A DNA stretch of 7,629 nucleotides from Verrucomicrobiota bacterium (GTDB lineage Bacteria > Verrucomicrobiota > Verrucomicrobiia > Limisphaerales > UBA11358), in NCBI GenBank assembly GCA_026225155.1, contig JAMFSG010000301.1, positions 1-7,629 on the forward strand, read 5' to 3'. The notes beneath the pieces are model-generated. The model was not told the origin of the DNA. It worked only from the letters and a program-made list of their open reading frames with translations, and did no database searches. Numbering within the stretch: position 1 is the stretch's first letter; each line of letters opens with the position of its first letter. Positions 1 through 6,280 of this stretch are shown one piece after another. The position numbers and the translations under genes were made by a program.

Positions 1-1030
1 CATTGATGCGGCATTCAATTGAGTGACCGGTGAAAGTGACGTCGCTTTGCGAAATTCTCAAAGGCTCGCCCATCGCAATCTCAATCTGCGCACGCACTAA
101 ATCAATGCCCGTCACTTCTTCCGTGACCGGATGTTCGACTTGAATGCGTTTATTGACCTCGAGGAAATAATAATTGCCATGATCGTCCACGATGAATTCC
201 ACCGTGCCGGCATTGGTATATTTCGCGGCCTCGGCGATGCGCACGGCAGCCTTGCCGATCTTATCGCGCAATTTTTTGAATTTATTTTCCAGCAATGGCG
301 ACGGCGATTCTTCGATCAACTTTTGATTGCGGCGCTGGATCGAGCAGTCACGTTCGCCGAGATGAATAATTTTCCCCTTGTTGTCGCCGAGGATTTGAAT
401 CTCGATGTGATGCGGATTCTCAATGAATTTTTCAATATAGACACCGGAATTTCCAAATGCCTTTTCCGCTTCCGTGCGCGCCGTGTGAAAGCCTTTGACG
501 AGCGAAATATCATTATGCGCGATGCGCATTCCGCGTCCGCCGCCGCCCGCGACCGCCTTGATCATCACCGGATAACCGATGCGTTTAGCCACCGCGAGTG
601 CGTCTTGTTCTTTTTCAACAATACCTTCCGAGCCAGGAGGAGTTTCGACGCCAGCTTTTTTGGCCAGCGCGCGGCTGACCGCTTTGTCTGAAAGCGCATT
701 CATCGCGCGCGGCTGCGGCCCGATGAAACGGATGTTGCAACTTTCGCAAACTTCGGCGAAATGCGCGTTCTCTGACAAAAATCCATAGCCCGGATGAATC
801 GCATCAACATCTGCGATTTCCGCCGCACTAATAATGCGGTCAATTCGCAAATAGCTTTCTGACGAAGCCGCTTTGCCGATACAAATCGCTTCGTCCGCCA
901 TTTGGACGTGCATGGAATTCGCATCTATTTCGGAATAAACCGCGACCGTGCGGATGTTCAATTCCTTGCAGGCGCGGATAATGCGGACGGCGATTTCTCC
1001 GCGATTGGCGACCAAAACTTTTTCAAACAT
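1..1030 (-). CDS. accC: Biotin carboxylase subunit of acetyl-CoA carboxylase (3' end cut by window edge)
   Basis: AccC uses ATP and bicarbonate to carboxylate the biotin carried by AccB, the first half-reaction of acetyl-CoA carboxylase in the cytoplasm. About 343 codons are present. The protein starts MFEKVLVANRGEIAVRIIRA, the usual N-terminal biotin carboxylase fold. It continues into an ATP-grasp domain with the glycine-rich loop (IKAVAGGGGRGM, ATP-binding Lys about 158), the segment RDCSIQRRNQKLIEE, and the catalytic strand EVNKRIQVEHPVTEE with Glu291, Asn293 and Arg295, equivalent to E. coli Glu288, Asn290 and Arg292. The last visible residues, GHSIECRIN, match the start of the C-terminal domain. 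With a usual length near 450 residues, roughly 105 are missing beyond base 1. The ATG at 1030 matches the family N-terminus exactly and lies 24 bp after accB, so the two are probably cotranscribed. No clear Shine-Dalgarno is visible. Propionyl-CoA or pyruvate carboxylase subunits share this fold, but the small separate accB next door favours AccC. Confidence 0.95.
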   Translation of the reverse strand, partial: MFEKVLVANRGEIAVRIIRACKELNIRTVAVYSEIDANSMHVQMADEAICIGKAASSESYLRIDRIISAAEIADVDAIHPGYGFLSENAHFAEVCESCNIRFIGPQPRAMNALSDKAVSRALAKKAGVETPPGSEGIVEKEQDALAVAKRIGYPVMIKAVAGGGGRGMRIAHNDISLVKGFHTARTEAEKAFGNSGVYIEKFIENPHHIEIQILGDNKGKIIHLGERDCSIQRRNQKLIEESPSPLLENKFKKLRDKIGKAAVRIAEAAKYTNAGTVEFIVDDHGNYYFLEVNKRIQVEHPVTEEVTGIDLVRAQIEIAMGEPLRISQSDVTFTGHSIECRIN

Positions 1031-1054
1031 GGGTGAAATGCGGCAAAAACCGCT

Positions 1055-1522
1055 TCAAGACGGACGAACTTTGAACAACGGCTGGCCGAATTCCACCGGC
1101 TTGCCATTCTCGACCAAAATTTGGGTGATCACGCCTTTGACCTCGGCCTTGATTTCATTCATCACCTTCATGGCTTCAATAATTGAAACCACGGTTTCGG
1201 CATTAACTTCCGTGCCGACTTCAACATAAGATGCTGATTCTGGTGAAGGTGAACGATAAAAAGTTCCAATCATTGGCGATTTGATATCAATTTCGCCCGT
1301 ATTGGTCACGGATGCGGCTGCGGCTGCAACCGCCGTCGGCGCAACGGTTGGTAGCGATAAAGGAATCACTGCTTGCGATTCATCAGCTTGCTGGGCAACC
1401 GGCAAGCCACCATTTAAGCCGCGTTTCAGGCGCAACTTGGAATCTTTTTCTTCGAGTTCAAACTCCGTAATAGAGTTTTTCTTCATCAAATCAATGATGG
1501 CTTTGATGTCTTTTAGGTCCAC
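1055..1522 (-). CDS. accB: Biotin carboxyl carrier protein of acetyl-CoA carboxylase, GTG start
   Basis: AccB (BCCP) carries covalently bound biotin between biotin carboxylase and carboxyltransferase in fatty-acid synthesis. The 155-residue product has the three usual parts. The N-terminal helix region (MDLKDIKAIIDLMKKNSITE, then an acidic/basic stretch) is followed by an Ala/Pro/Val-rich linker at about residues 50-75, and then by a biotinyl domain (about 78-155). That domain contains the biotinylation motif EAMKVMNEI; Lys119 is the biotin acceptor. The segment SPMIGTFYRSPSPES matches the thumb-bearing part of BCCP. Length is typical (E. coli 156). The start codon is GTG at 1522: it lines up with the normal BCCP N-terminus and an in-frame TAA lies five codons upstream, so no earlier start is possible. 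No good Shine-Dalgarno precedes it. accC follows after 24 bp. Confidence 0.96.
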   Translation of the reverse strand: MDLKDIKAIIDLMKKNSITEFELEEKDSKLRLKRGLNGGLPVAQQADESQAVIPLSLPTVAPTAVAAAAASVTNTGEIDIKSPMIGTFYRSPSPESASYVEVGTEVNAETVVSIIEAMKVMNEIKAEVKGVITQILVENGKPVEFGQPLFKVRPS

Positions 1523-1543
1523 AGCGCGTTTTCGTTAAAGAAA

Positions 1544-1572
1544 TTTATATTTGGCAAAATTGCCGCTTTTAA
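1544..1572 (-). promoter_or_regulatory. Possible second accB promoter with an inverted repeat in the spacer
   Basis: Read on the minus strand, TTAAAA (1572-1567) and TATAAA (1549-1544) are 17 bp apart, a fair sigma70-like arrangement that would start transcription just upstream of the accB GTG at 1522. The spacer contains the inverted repeat GGCAA-AA-TTGCC (1553-1564), where a repressor could sit. This is pattern-based only; the element at 1630-1658 is the stronger candidate. Confidence 0.3.
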
Positions 1573-1629
1573 GCTGAATTCTAGCGACAATTTTGAAACT
1601 TGCCAGAACCCAAGTTAAATTTCGGTGAA

Positions 1630-1658
1630 ATCTTAATAATAGAAACCGAAGCCGTCAA
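1630..1658 (-). promoter_or_regulatory. Likely sigma70-type promoter for accB-accC
   Basis: On the minus strand TTGACG (1658-1653, five of six to the -35 consensus) is followed after 17 bp by TAAGAT (1635-1630, four of six to the -10 consensus). Transcription would begin near 1623, leaving a leader of about 100 nt before the accB GTG. It lies in the only sizeable gap of the minus-strand gene run, which fits accBC having its own promoter. Six-base inverted arms TTCGGT (1621-1626) and ACCGAA (1645-1650) flank the -10 box. Confidence 0.5.
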
Positions 1659-1683
1659 GCGGTAAATTAGATTAGTTATTACC

Positions 1684-1713
1684 AAAAACGCGTCAAGTTT
1701 AAGACGTTTTTTT
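1684..1713 (-). terminator. Weak hairpin/U-tract at the end of aroQ, possible terminator
   Basis: The arms CGTC (1691-1694) and GACG (1703-1706) enclose an 8-base loop, and A and T runs flank both sides, so the structure could fold in either direction. Read on the minus strand it uses the last codons of aroQ and is followed by CG then five T. Read on the plus strand seven T follow the stem directly, but no plus-strand gene lies upstream. The stem is short, so termination is probably partial. The position between aroQ and the accB promoter supports a role for aroQ. Confidence 0.35.
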
Positions 1714-2145
1714 ATTTTCGTTAACGTAAACTGCCGCCTCAAGTCCTAAAATATAAGATTTTTGACCAAAGCCGCAGATTTGTCCCTTACAAACCGATGC
1801 GATGAGCGACTTATGGCGAAATTCTTCGCGCGCATGGATGTTTGAGAGATGAATCTCAATCGTCGGAATGCCAACTGCCGAAATCGCATCACGCAAGGCA
1901 ATGCTCGTATGCGTGTAAGCGGCAGCGTTGATGACAATGACATCAAACTTGCCTTTGGCTTCCTGAATCCAATTGACCAGTTCGCCTTCGACATTTGACT
2001 GCCGAAAACCGATTTCGATTTTCAACTGCGCCGCGCGTTCACGAACTTTGGCCTCAATGTCCGCCAAAGTTGTCCGGCCATAAACTTCCGGCTCGCGCGT
2101 GCCAAGCAGGTTCAAGTTCGGACCATTTAGAAACAGGACTTTCAT
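1699..2145 (-). CDS. aroQ: Type II 3-dehydroquinate dehydratase
   Basis: AroQ removes water from 3-dehydroquinate to give 3-dehydroshikimate, step three of the shikimate pathway to aromatic amino acids, in the cytoplasm. The protein has 148 residues, normal for this dodecameric family. The opening MKVLFLNGPNLNLLGTREPE includes catalytic Arg17 and is followed by Tyr22. The block QSNVEGELVNWI and the substrate-binding block INAAAYTHTSIALRDA (Asn73, His79) come next. EIHLSNIHAREEFRHKS follows with His99 and Arg110; the spacing of all these residues matches the well-studied Mycobacterium enzyme with a shift of two. The usual Gly before Ala-Tyr-Thr-His is Ala here. An in-frame ATG at 2187 would add 14 residues and overlap the upstream gene by 32 bp; the start at 2145 is preferred because it matches the family N-terminus. 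The gene begins 10 bp after the ligase stop, so it is probably translated from the same transcript. Confidence 0.95.
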   Translation of the reverse strand: MKVLFLNGPNLNLLGTREPEVYGRTTLADIEAKVRERAAQLKIEIGFRQSNVEGELVNWIQEAKGKFDVIVINAAAYTHTSIALRDAISAVGIPTIEIHLSNIHAREEFRHKSLIASVCKGQICGFGQKSYILGLEAAVYVNENKKTS

Positions 2146-2155
2146 TTTAGAAATG

Positions 2156-3589
2156 TTATCTGGCGACGGTTTTTTTGTCGAATTCAATTGTTTTCAATCC
2201 AATCAAGCCGCCCAATAACGTAAAAGCCAACCAAGCCAGCGCCGGAATATAAAGGCTGAATTCGCCGAAGCCTTGCGCGAACCAAGCCAGCAATCCGGCA
2301 AAAATCGAAAAAAATAAAATATCACGGCTGCGCCAGAATTTTTTACCGATTATTACCAGCGCCAAAAAAATCCAGATTGAATAAGCCAATCCACCAATTA
2401 AACCCGAATCGGAAAATTGTTCGAGGTAATCATTATGCGCCAGTCGTGCCATTTCCGCGTCCGGCGATTTGAGGCGCGCGTAAGGTCGCTGGAAAGTTCC
2501 TGGTCCGCTCCCGAAGACGGGATTTTGCACCGTCGTTTGGACTGCGGCTCGCCAATAATCAAACCGTGCACCGACGCTCGTGGCACCGGCGGCGAAATAA
2601 TTGTGAAAACGGATAGCGAAAACTCCGAGGCCAAGGATCAAAATCGTTGCGACAGCAATGAGCTTAAGTTTTTTTTGCCAATCCAATCGCAACAAAAAAA
2701 TTCCAGCGACGCCAATTCCAAGCAGCCAACCGAGCTTTGATCCGGTCCAGAAAAATGTCGCCGCGCCGAGAAAAATGACCAGCGCAATCACGGCGAAACG
2801 GATGAACGGCTTTATTTTTTTTGTGGAATTGAAAGCGAGCACAAGTGAAACCGGCAGCAGCAGCAAGATGATCCCGGCCAGCGCGTTGGGATAAACGAGA
2901 GTGCCGTTGACGCGACCTTTGGCGAATTTGGTGAGGATGACTGGATTGGCGATGTCCGCACCATTCGTCGTGATGATGATATTTTCCGTTTTCATTTCCG
3001 CGATGGTTTCGGGCGGAAAATTCGTCCAGCCGCTTTGTTCGCCTTCGACGAGCATTTGATGGTTTTGCGGAAATTCGTAATTTTTCTGGATCACGGCGCG
3101 CACGAGGCAAAAAGTGAACGCGAGTAAAATTCCGATCAGCAAAAAATTGAGCGCGCGTTTTTCGTTGAATAAAAATGCGCCTATAAAATAACACGCGACG
3201 CAGCCGGAAAATTGCCAGAGCGTCGCGGCGGTCAAATCGGCGTCCACGGTTTTACTGGCGGAAATGAATTGCCAGCCAAGCCAGATCAGCGGCAGCAGCC
3301 AAAGCCACATCATTTTCGATTTTCGATTTTCGATTTTCGATTTTTCAGAATTTTTTCCGTTGTGATTTTTGAAAACCAAGAGTCCGCCAATAATTGCGAG
3401 CGGCAGAAGAATCCAATTTACCCAATGCGGCGGCCACGCGTCGTTCCAAAAATCGGCAAGCGTTACGGGTGCGGTGACTTTTGTGTCGAGAATGACAGGA
3501 TTGCCAAATTTCCAGATGCAGAGGCCGAGAAAAAGTCCGAACGCAAGCGCGTAATAAAACTCGCCGCCAGATTTTGTTTCGGACTTCAT
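2156..3589 (-). CDS. O-antigen ligase / Wzy family polytopic membrane protein
   Basis: This 477-residue inner-membrane protein has about eleven hydrophobic segments, among them roughly residues 11-28, 58-73, 94-110, 122-141, 147-166, 229-253, 262-280, 285-300, 308-326, 396-415 and 424-465. The signature of the O-antigen ligase family (Wzy_C, Pfam PF04932) sits in a late hydrophilic loop: ARFDYWRAA (341-349), GSGPGTF (360-366) and AHNDYLEQFSDSG (384-396, with His385). YPNALAGIILLLLP (233-246) is also typical. Members join glycan chains from undecaprenyl carriers to lipid A-core, polymerise O-antigen, or glycosylate proteins; the sequence cannot decide which. No glycosyltransferase genes are nearby, so its substrate is unknown. 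Residues 82-93 (EKSKIENRKSKM), in the loop after the second membrane segment, are encoded by a perfect 7-bp tandem repeat. The gene starts 28 bp after holB, without a clear Shine-Dalgarno, and ends 10 bp before aroQ. Confidence 0.8.
   Translation of the reverse strand: MKSETKSGGEFYYALAFGLFLGLCIWKFGNPVILDTKVTAPVTLADFWNDAWPPHWVNWILLPLAIIGGLLVFKNHNGKNSEKSKIENRKSKMMWLWLLPLIWLGWQFISASKTVDADLTAATLWQFSGCVACYFIGAFLFNEKRALNFLLIGILLAFTFCLVRAVIQKNYEFPQNHQMLVEGEQSGWTNFPPETIAEMKTENIIITTNGADIANPVILTKFAKGRVNGTLVYPNALAGIILLLLPVSLVLAFNSTKKIKPFIRFAVIALVIFLGAATFFWTGSKLGWLLGIGVAGIFLLRLDWQKKLKLIAVATILILGLGVFAIRFHNYFAAGATSVGARFDYWRAAVQTTVQNPVFGSGPGTFQRPYARLKSPDAEMARLAHNDYLEQFSDSGLIGGLAYSIWIFLALVIIGKKFWRSRDILFFSIFAGLLAWFAQGFGEFSLYIPALAWLAFTLLGGLIGLKTIEFDKKTVAR
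3312..3344 (-). repeat. Heptanucleotide tandem repeat (ATTTTCG, about 4.7 copies) inside the ligase gene
   Basis: Four perfect copies of ATTTTCG on the plus strand (3312-3339) are followed by a partial copy to 3344. The tract lies in the coding sequence of the O-antigen ligase family gene. On the coding strand it reads as CGAAAAT units, giving residues such as KSKIENRKSK in a predicted cytoplasmic loop. The unit length is not a multiple of three, so gain or loss of one copy shifts the reading frame. Confidence 0.95.
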
Positions 3590-3617
3590 GCGCGGATTTT
3601 AGGCGCGGACGGCGAAA

Positions 3618-4643
3618 TTAGAAATGCAATTTCAGCAGGCAGACTTCGAGCGCGAGCGCTTCCTGCACGTTGGTATGCAACATCCGCTGGACTTGTTCGA
3701 GCGTCTGCAGATTTTCCTGCGCCTGACGCGACGAAATCCGGCGGGCGACGATTTCCGCGCCGGAAATTTTCGGAAAATTCAGCAATTCATTTCCGGCGGC
3801 GAGCGTGTGCAGCCAGATGTCGCGCAGCCAAAATTGCACGAGCAAAAGCAAATCCGCGCGGCGACGGCGATATTCGGCCTCGATGCCGGCGGTCAATTCA
3901 TCTTCCCATTTGTCGCGCAAATTTTTTTCCACGTCATCGTATTTTTCGAGCGGCGAACGCGCGGTCATATTTTCATCCACGCGCGCGCGGATCTCGCCGA
4001 GTTTTTGGAGCAACACATCGAGCAAACGATAACGACCGAGCAAACTTTTTTGTTCCGCCGCCGCGAGCGCGCCGAATTTTTCCAGCCATTCGGCTTCGGC
4101 GGAATCCAGTTCGCGCTTGCCATCGCCGAAAAAATTCAGGCGCAGGCAGCGCGACAAAATGGTTTCCAAAATCCGCGACGGTTCGGTCGAAAGCAGAATG
4201 AGAACGGAATTAGACGGCGGTTCTTCGAGCGTTTTCAAAAACGCGTTTGCCGCCTGAACATTCAAACGATCCGCGCCGACGATGACGGCGACTTTGTGCT
4301 GCGCTTCGGTCGGCTTGAGTTGGATTTGCTGCATCAATTCGCGCGTTTGTTCGACGGTGATGATGCGTGATTTTGATTCCGGCCGCGCCCAATGAATATC
4401 GGCGTGCGCGGCGTTTTCAATTTTGCGGCAACTCAAACATTCATCGCAACAATCGGTGGCGACGCCGGAAATTTTGACCGGATTTTCGCAGTTCAAAGTT
4501 TTGGCCAGCGTGCGCGCGAGTAATTCCAATTCTTCCAGTTGATCGCCGGCGAAAAGATACGCGTGGCCAAGTCGTCCGCGAGCGAGCGAGCGTTGAAGCA
4601 ATTCAACGCCTTGCGGCTGGTCGGGAAAATCTTTGAAGGCCAT
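3618..4643 (-). CDS. holB: DNA polymerase III delta' subunit (clamp-loader)
   Basis: The 341-residue product resembles the delta' subunit of the bacterial clamp loader, which with tau/gamma and delta loads the beta clamp onto primed DNA. The start GHAYLFAG (26-33) is the usual AAA+ opening. The Walker A region that follows (GDQLEEL, 33-39) lacks the GKT/GKS nucleotide-binding residues, as in known delta' subunits, which do not hydrolyse ATP. A zinc-binding module is indicated by Cys52, Cys65/66, Cys69 and Cys72. The segments VGADRLNVQAANAFLKTLEE (122-141) and SRC (164-166, the arginine-finger motif donated to the neighbouring subunit) are classic. The C-terminal part is helical and poorly conserved, as expected for the collar domain. 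Against DnaX (tau/gamma), the missing P-loop and the size favour HolB. It is the first gene of the minus-strand run; tmk, a frequent upstream partner, is absent, since cydA diverges there. Confidence 0.88.
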   Translation of the reverse strand: MAFKDFPDQPQGVELLQRSLARGRLGHAYLFAGDQLEELELLARTLAKTLNCENPVKISGVATDCCDECLSCRKIENAAHADIHWARPESKSRIITVEQTRELMQQIQLKPTEAQHKVAVIVGADRLNVQAANAFLKTLEEPPSNSVLILLSTEPSRILETILSRCLRLNFFGDGKRELDSAEAEWLEKFGALAAAEQKSLLGRYRLLDVLLQKLGEIRARVDENMTARSPLEKYDDVEKNLRDKWEDELTAGIEAEYRRRRADLLLLVQFWLRDIWLHTLAAGNELLNFPKISGAEIVARRISSRQAQENLQTLEQVQRMLHTNVQEALALEVCLLKLHF

Positions 4644-4924
4644 TTTGCTTTGACAAATTTTTAAGTAACGGCTGGCGAATTTTGATTTGCTTAGATATGC
4701 GTTTCAACCCCGTGAACACAAACGATAATCGGTATTTCTTCGGTCGGCCGCCAGGTTACGGTTCGCGCGCCAAAACATACGCGAATGCAATAATATCGCA
4801 ATGCTTTGCTTAATCAATTTATGCTTTAAGGAAACTCGCCGCACAGATTCTTAAAATTAGATAAACTATTAAATGCAAGTAATGATTTCATTTTACACTT
4901 ATACTTGCTACTTTAAACAGGGTT
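4644..4924. other. Divergent intergenic region between holB and cydA
   Basis: These 281 bp must hold the start signals for both holB (minus) and cydA (plus), and no plausible gene is seen. The best cydA element is a lone -10-like TATACT at 4900-4905 without a fair -35 at the right distance; it would give a leader of about 13 nt. For holB, TTGAAA (4709-4704) with CAAAAT 17 bp downstream on the minus strand is a weak candidate. ATGCTTT occurs twice as a direct repeat 20 bp apart (4801-4807, 4821-4827), and AATGCAA(G)TAAT twice more loosely (4785-4795 and 4871-4882). No FNR palindrome (TTGAT-N4-ATCAA) was seen. Confidence 0.5.
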
Positions 4925-6280
4925 ATGGCAGACACCATTTTTTGGAGCCGGTTGCAGTTTGGTTTCACGATCACCTATCACTATCTGTTTCCGCAACTCA
5001 CGATGGGGCTGGCGTGGATCATTGTTTTCTTCAAATGGAAACATCTGCGCACCGGCGAAGAACGTTTTGGAAATGCGGCGCGGTTCTGGACGCGCATTTT
5101 TGGGATCAATTTTGCCGTGGGCGTCGTCACCGGCATTCCGATGGAATTTCAATTCGGAACGAACTGGGCGGCGTTCACCAAATTTTCCGGCAATGTCATC
5201 GGCCAGACGCTGGCGATGGAAGGCATGTTCGCATTTTTTCTGGAAAGCGCCTTGATCGGCGCTGTGGTCTGGGGTGAAAAACGGCTGGGCCCGCGCAATC
5301 ATTTTATCGCCACCGTGGGCATCGCGCTCGGCAGTTGGCTGTCCGGTTATTTTATTTTGACGACCAACGCCTTCATGCAACATCCCGCCGGTTATTCCAC
5401 GGCGGCGGACGGTTCAATGCGCCTGGCTAGTCTTGCTGGATTTTTGCTGAACCCGTGGGCGCTGGTCATGTTCCTGCATAATCAATGCGCCGCGCTGGTG
5501 ACCGGTTCGTTTGTGGTCACGGCGGTGGGCGCGCTTTACGCGTTGCGCGGCAAACACGCGGAATCGGCGTCGCTATTTTTGAAAACGGGAACGCTGGTCG
5601 GTTTGATCGCCTGCGTGCTGGTCGCTTTTCCCACGGGCGATCAACAGGCGAAAATGGTGGCGCAGCATCAACCGGTTTCGCTCGCGGCAATGGAAGGACA
5701 TTTTCACGGCGGCACGAATGTGGAACTTAATTTCATCGGCCAGCCCAATGTTGCCGCAGAGCGCATCGACAACCGCATCTACATGCCTTATGCGTTGAGC
5801 TTTCTCGCCTTTGGCCATCTTGACGCCAAAGTTCAAGGATTGGATGATTTTCCCAAAGACGAATGGCCGACGAATATTGAACTGCTGTATTACGCGTTTC
5901 ACGTCATGGCCGGGTTGGGAACCATTTTTATCCTGCTGATGGTTTTGGCCAATTTCCAGCGTTGGCGCGGACGACTGGAAAAATCGCGCGGCTTGTTGTG
6001 GGCTTTGATGCTCGCATTTCCCTTTCCCTACATCGCCACTACTGCGGGTTGGATGACGGCGGAACTGGGTCGTCAACCGTGGCTCATTTTTCACATTCTG
6101 CGCACCGGCCAGGGCGTCAGCGATGTCGTGAGCGGCGGCAATGTTTTGTTCACGTTGATCGGTTTTACCGGACTTTATTTTGTGCTGGGCGTGCTGTTTC
6201 TCTTTTTGGTCGCGCGCGAAATCGCCCACGGCCCGCGAAACATTTCCACCAATGGAAAATCCGAGGTGTCCCATGATTGA
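4925..6280 (+). CDS. cydA: Cytochrome bd-type quinol oxidase subunit I, short Q-loop
   Basis: CydA is the heme-bearing subunit of the terminal oxidase that reduces oxygen to water with electrons from quinol, in the inner membrane. Its 451 residues align well with E. coli CydA: SRLQFGFTITYHYLF with His19, GINFAVGVVTGIPMEFQFGT, AMEGMFAFFLES with Glu99 and Glu107, His185 (E. coli His186, heme b558), Met328 (E. coli Met393, heme b558) and ELGRQPW with Glu380 and Arg383 (E. coli Glu445 and Arg448). About nine membrane helices are expected. The protein is about 70 residues shorter than E. coli CydA, mainly because the periplasmic Q-loop (about 250-320) is short, as in the CioA/qOR2-like group. Two positions differ from E. 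coli: Ser252 replaces Lys252 in the quinol-site motif (LAAME, Glu257 kept), and His326 replaces Arg391. The start at 4925 gives the standard N-terminus; only a weak AGGG lies close before it. cydB overlaps its end by 8 bp. Confidence 0.95.
   Translation: MADTIFWSRLQFGFTITYHYLFPQLTMGLAWIIVFFKWKHLRTGEERFGNAARFWTRIFGINFAVGVVTGIPMEFQFGTNWAAFTKFSGNVIGQTLAMEGMFAFFLESALIGAVVWGEKRLGPRNHFIATVGIALGSWLSGYFILTTNAFMQHPAGYSTAADGSMRLASLAGFLLNPWALVMFLHNQCAALVTGSFVVTAVGALYALRGKHAESASLFLKTGTLVGLIACVLVAFPTGDQQAKMVAQHQPVSLAAMEGHFHGGTNVELNFIGQPNVAAERIDNRIYMPYALSFLAFGHLDAKVQGLDDFPKDEWPTNIELLYYAFHVMAGLGTIFILLMVLANFQRWRGRLEKSRGLLWALMLAFPFPYIATTAGWMTAELGRQPWLIFHILRTGQGVSDVVSGGNVLFTLIGFTGLYFVLGVLFLFLVAREIAHGPRNISTNGKSEVSHD
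6263..6268 (+). promoter_or_regulatory. Ribosome binding site of cydB
   Basis: GAGGTG, 4 nt before the ATG at 6273 (core GAGG 6 nt away), lies inside the 3' end of cydA. It decides the cydB start against an earlier in-frame ATG at 6180, which would add 31 residues unlike CydB and overlap cydA by 101 bp. Translation of the two subunits is probably coupled. Confidence 0.7.

Noticed and set aside
131..691. Plus-strand frame of 186 codons
   Set aside because: It is the antisense of accC, which is strongly conserved on the other strand.
2664..3194. Minus-strand frame of 176 codons in another frame within the ligase gene
   Set aside because: The product is Arg/His-rich and low in structure, while the ligase frame has clear membrane segments and Wzy_C motifs.
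3312..3344. The tandem repeats as a possible CRISPR array
   Set aside because: The units are 7 bp with no spacers; this is a simple tandem repeat.
3212..4201. Long plus-strand open frame of 329 codons
   Set aside because: It is antisense to the ligase gene and holB, Arg/Ala-rich without any recognisable domain, while the minus-strand frames match known families.
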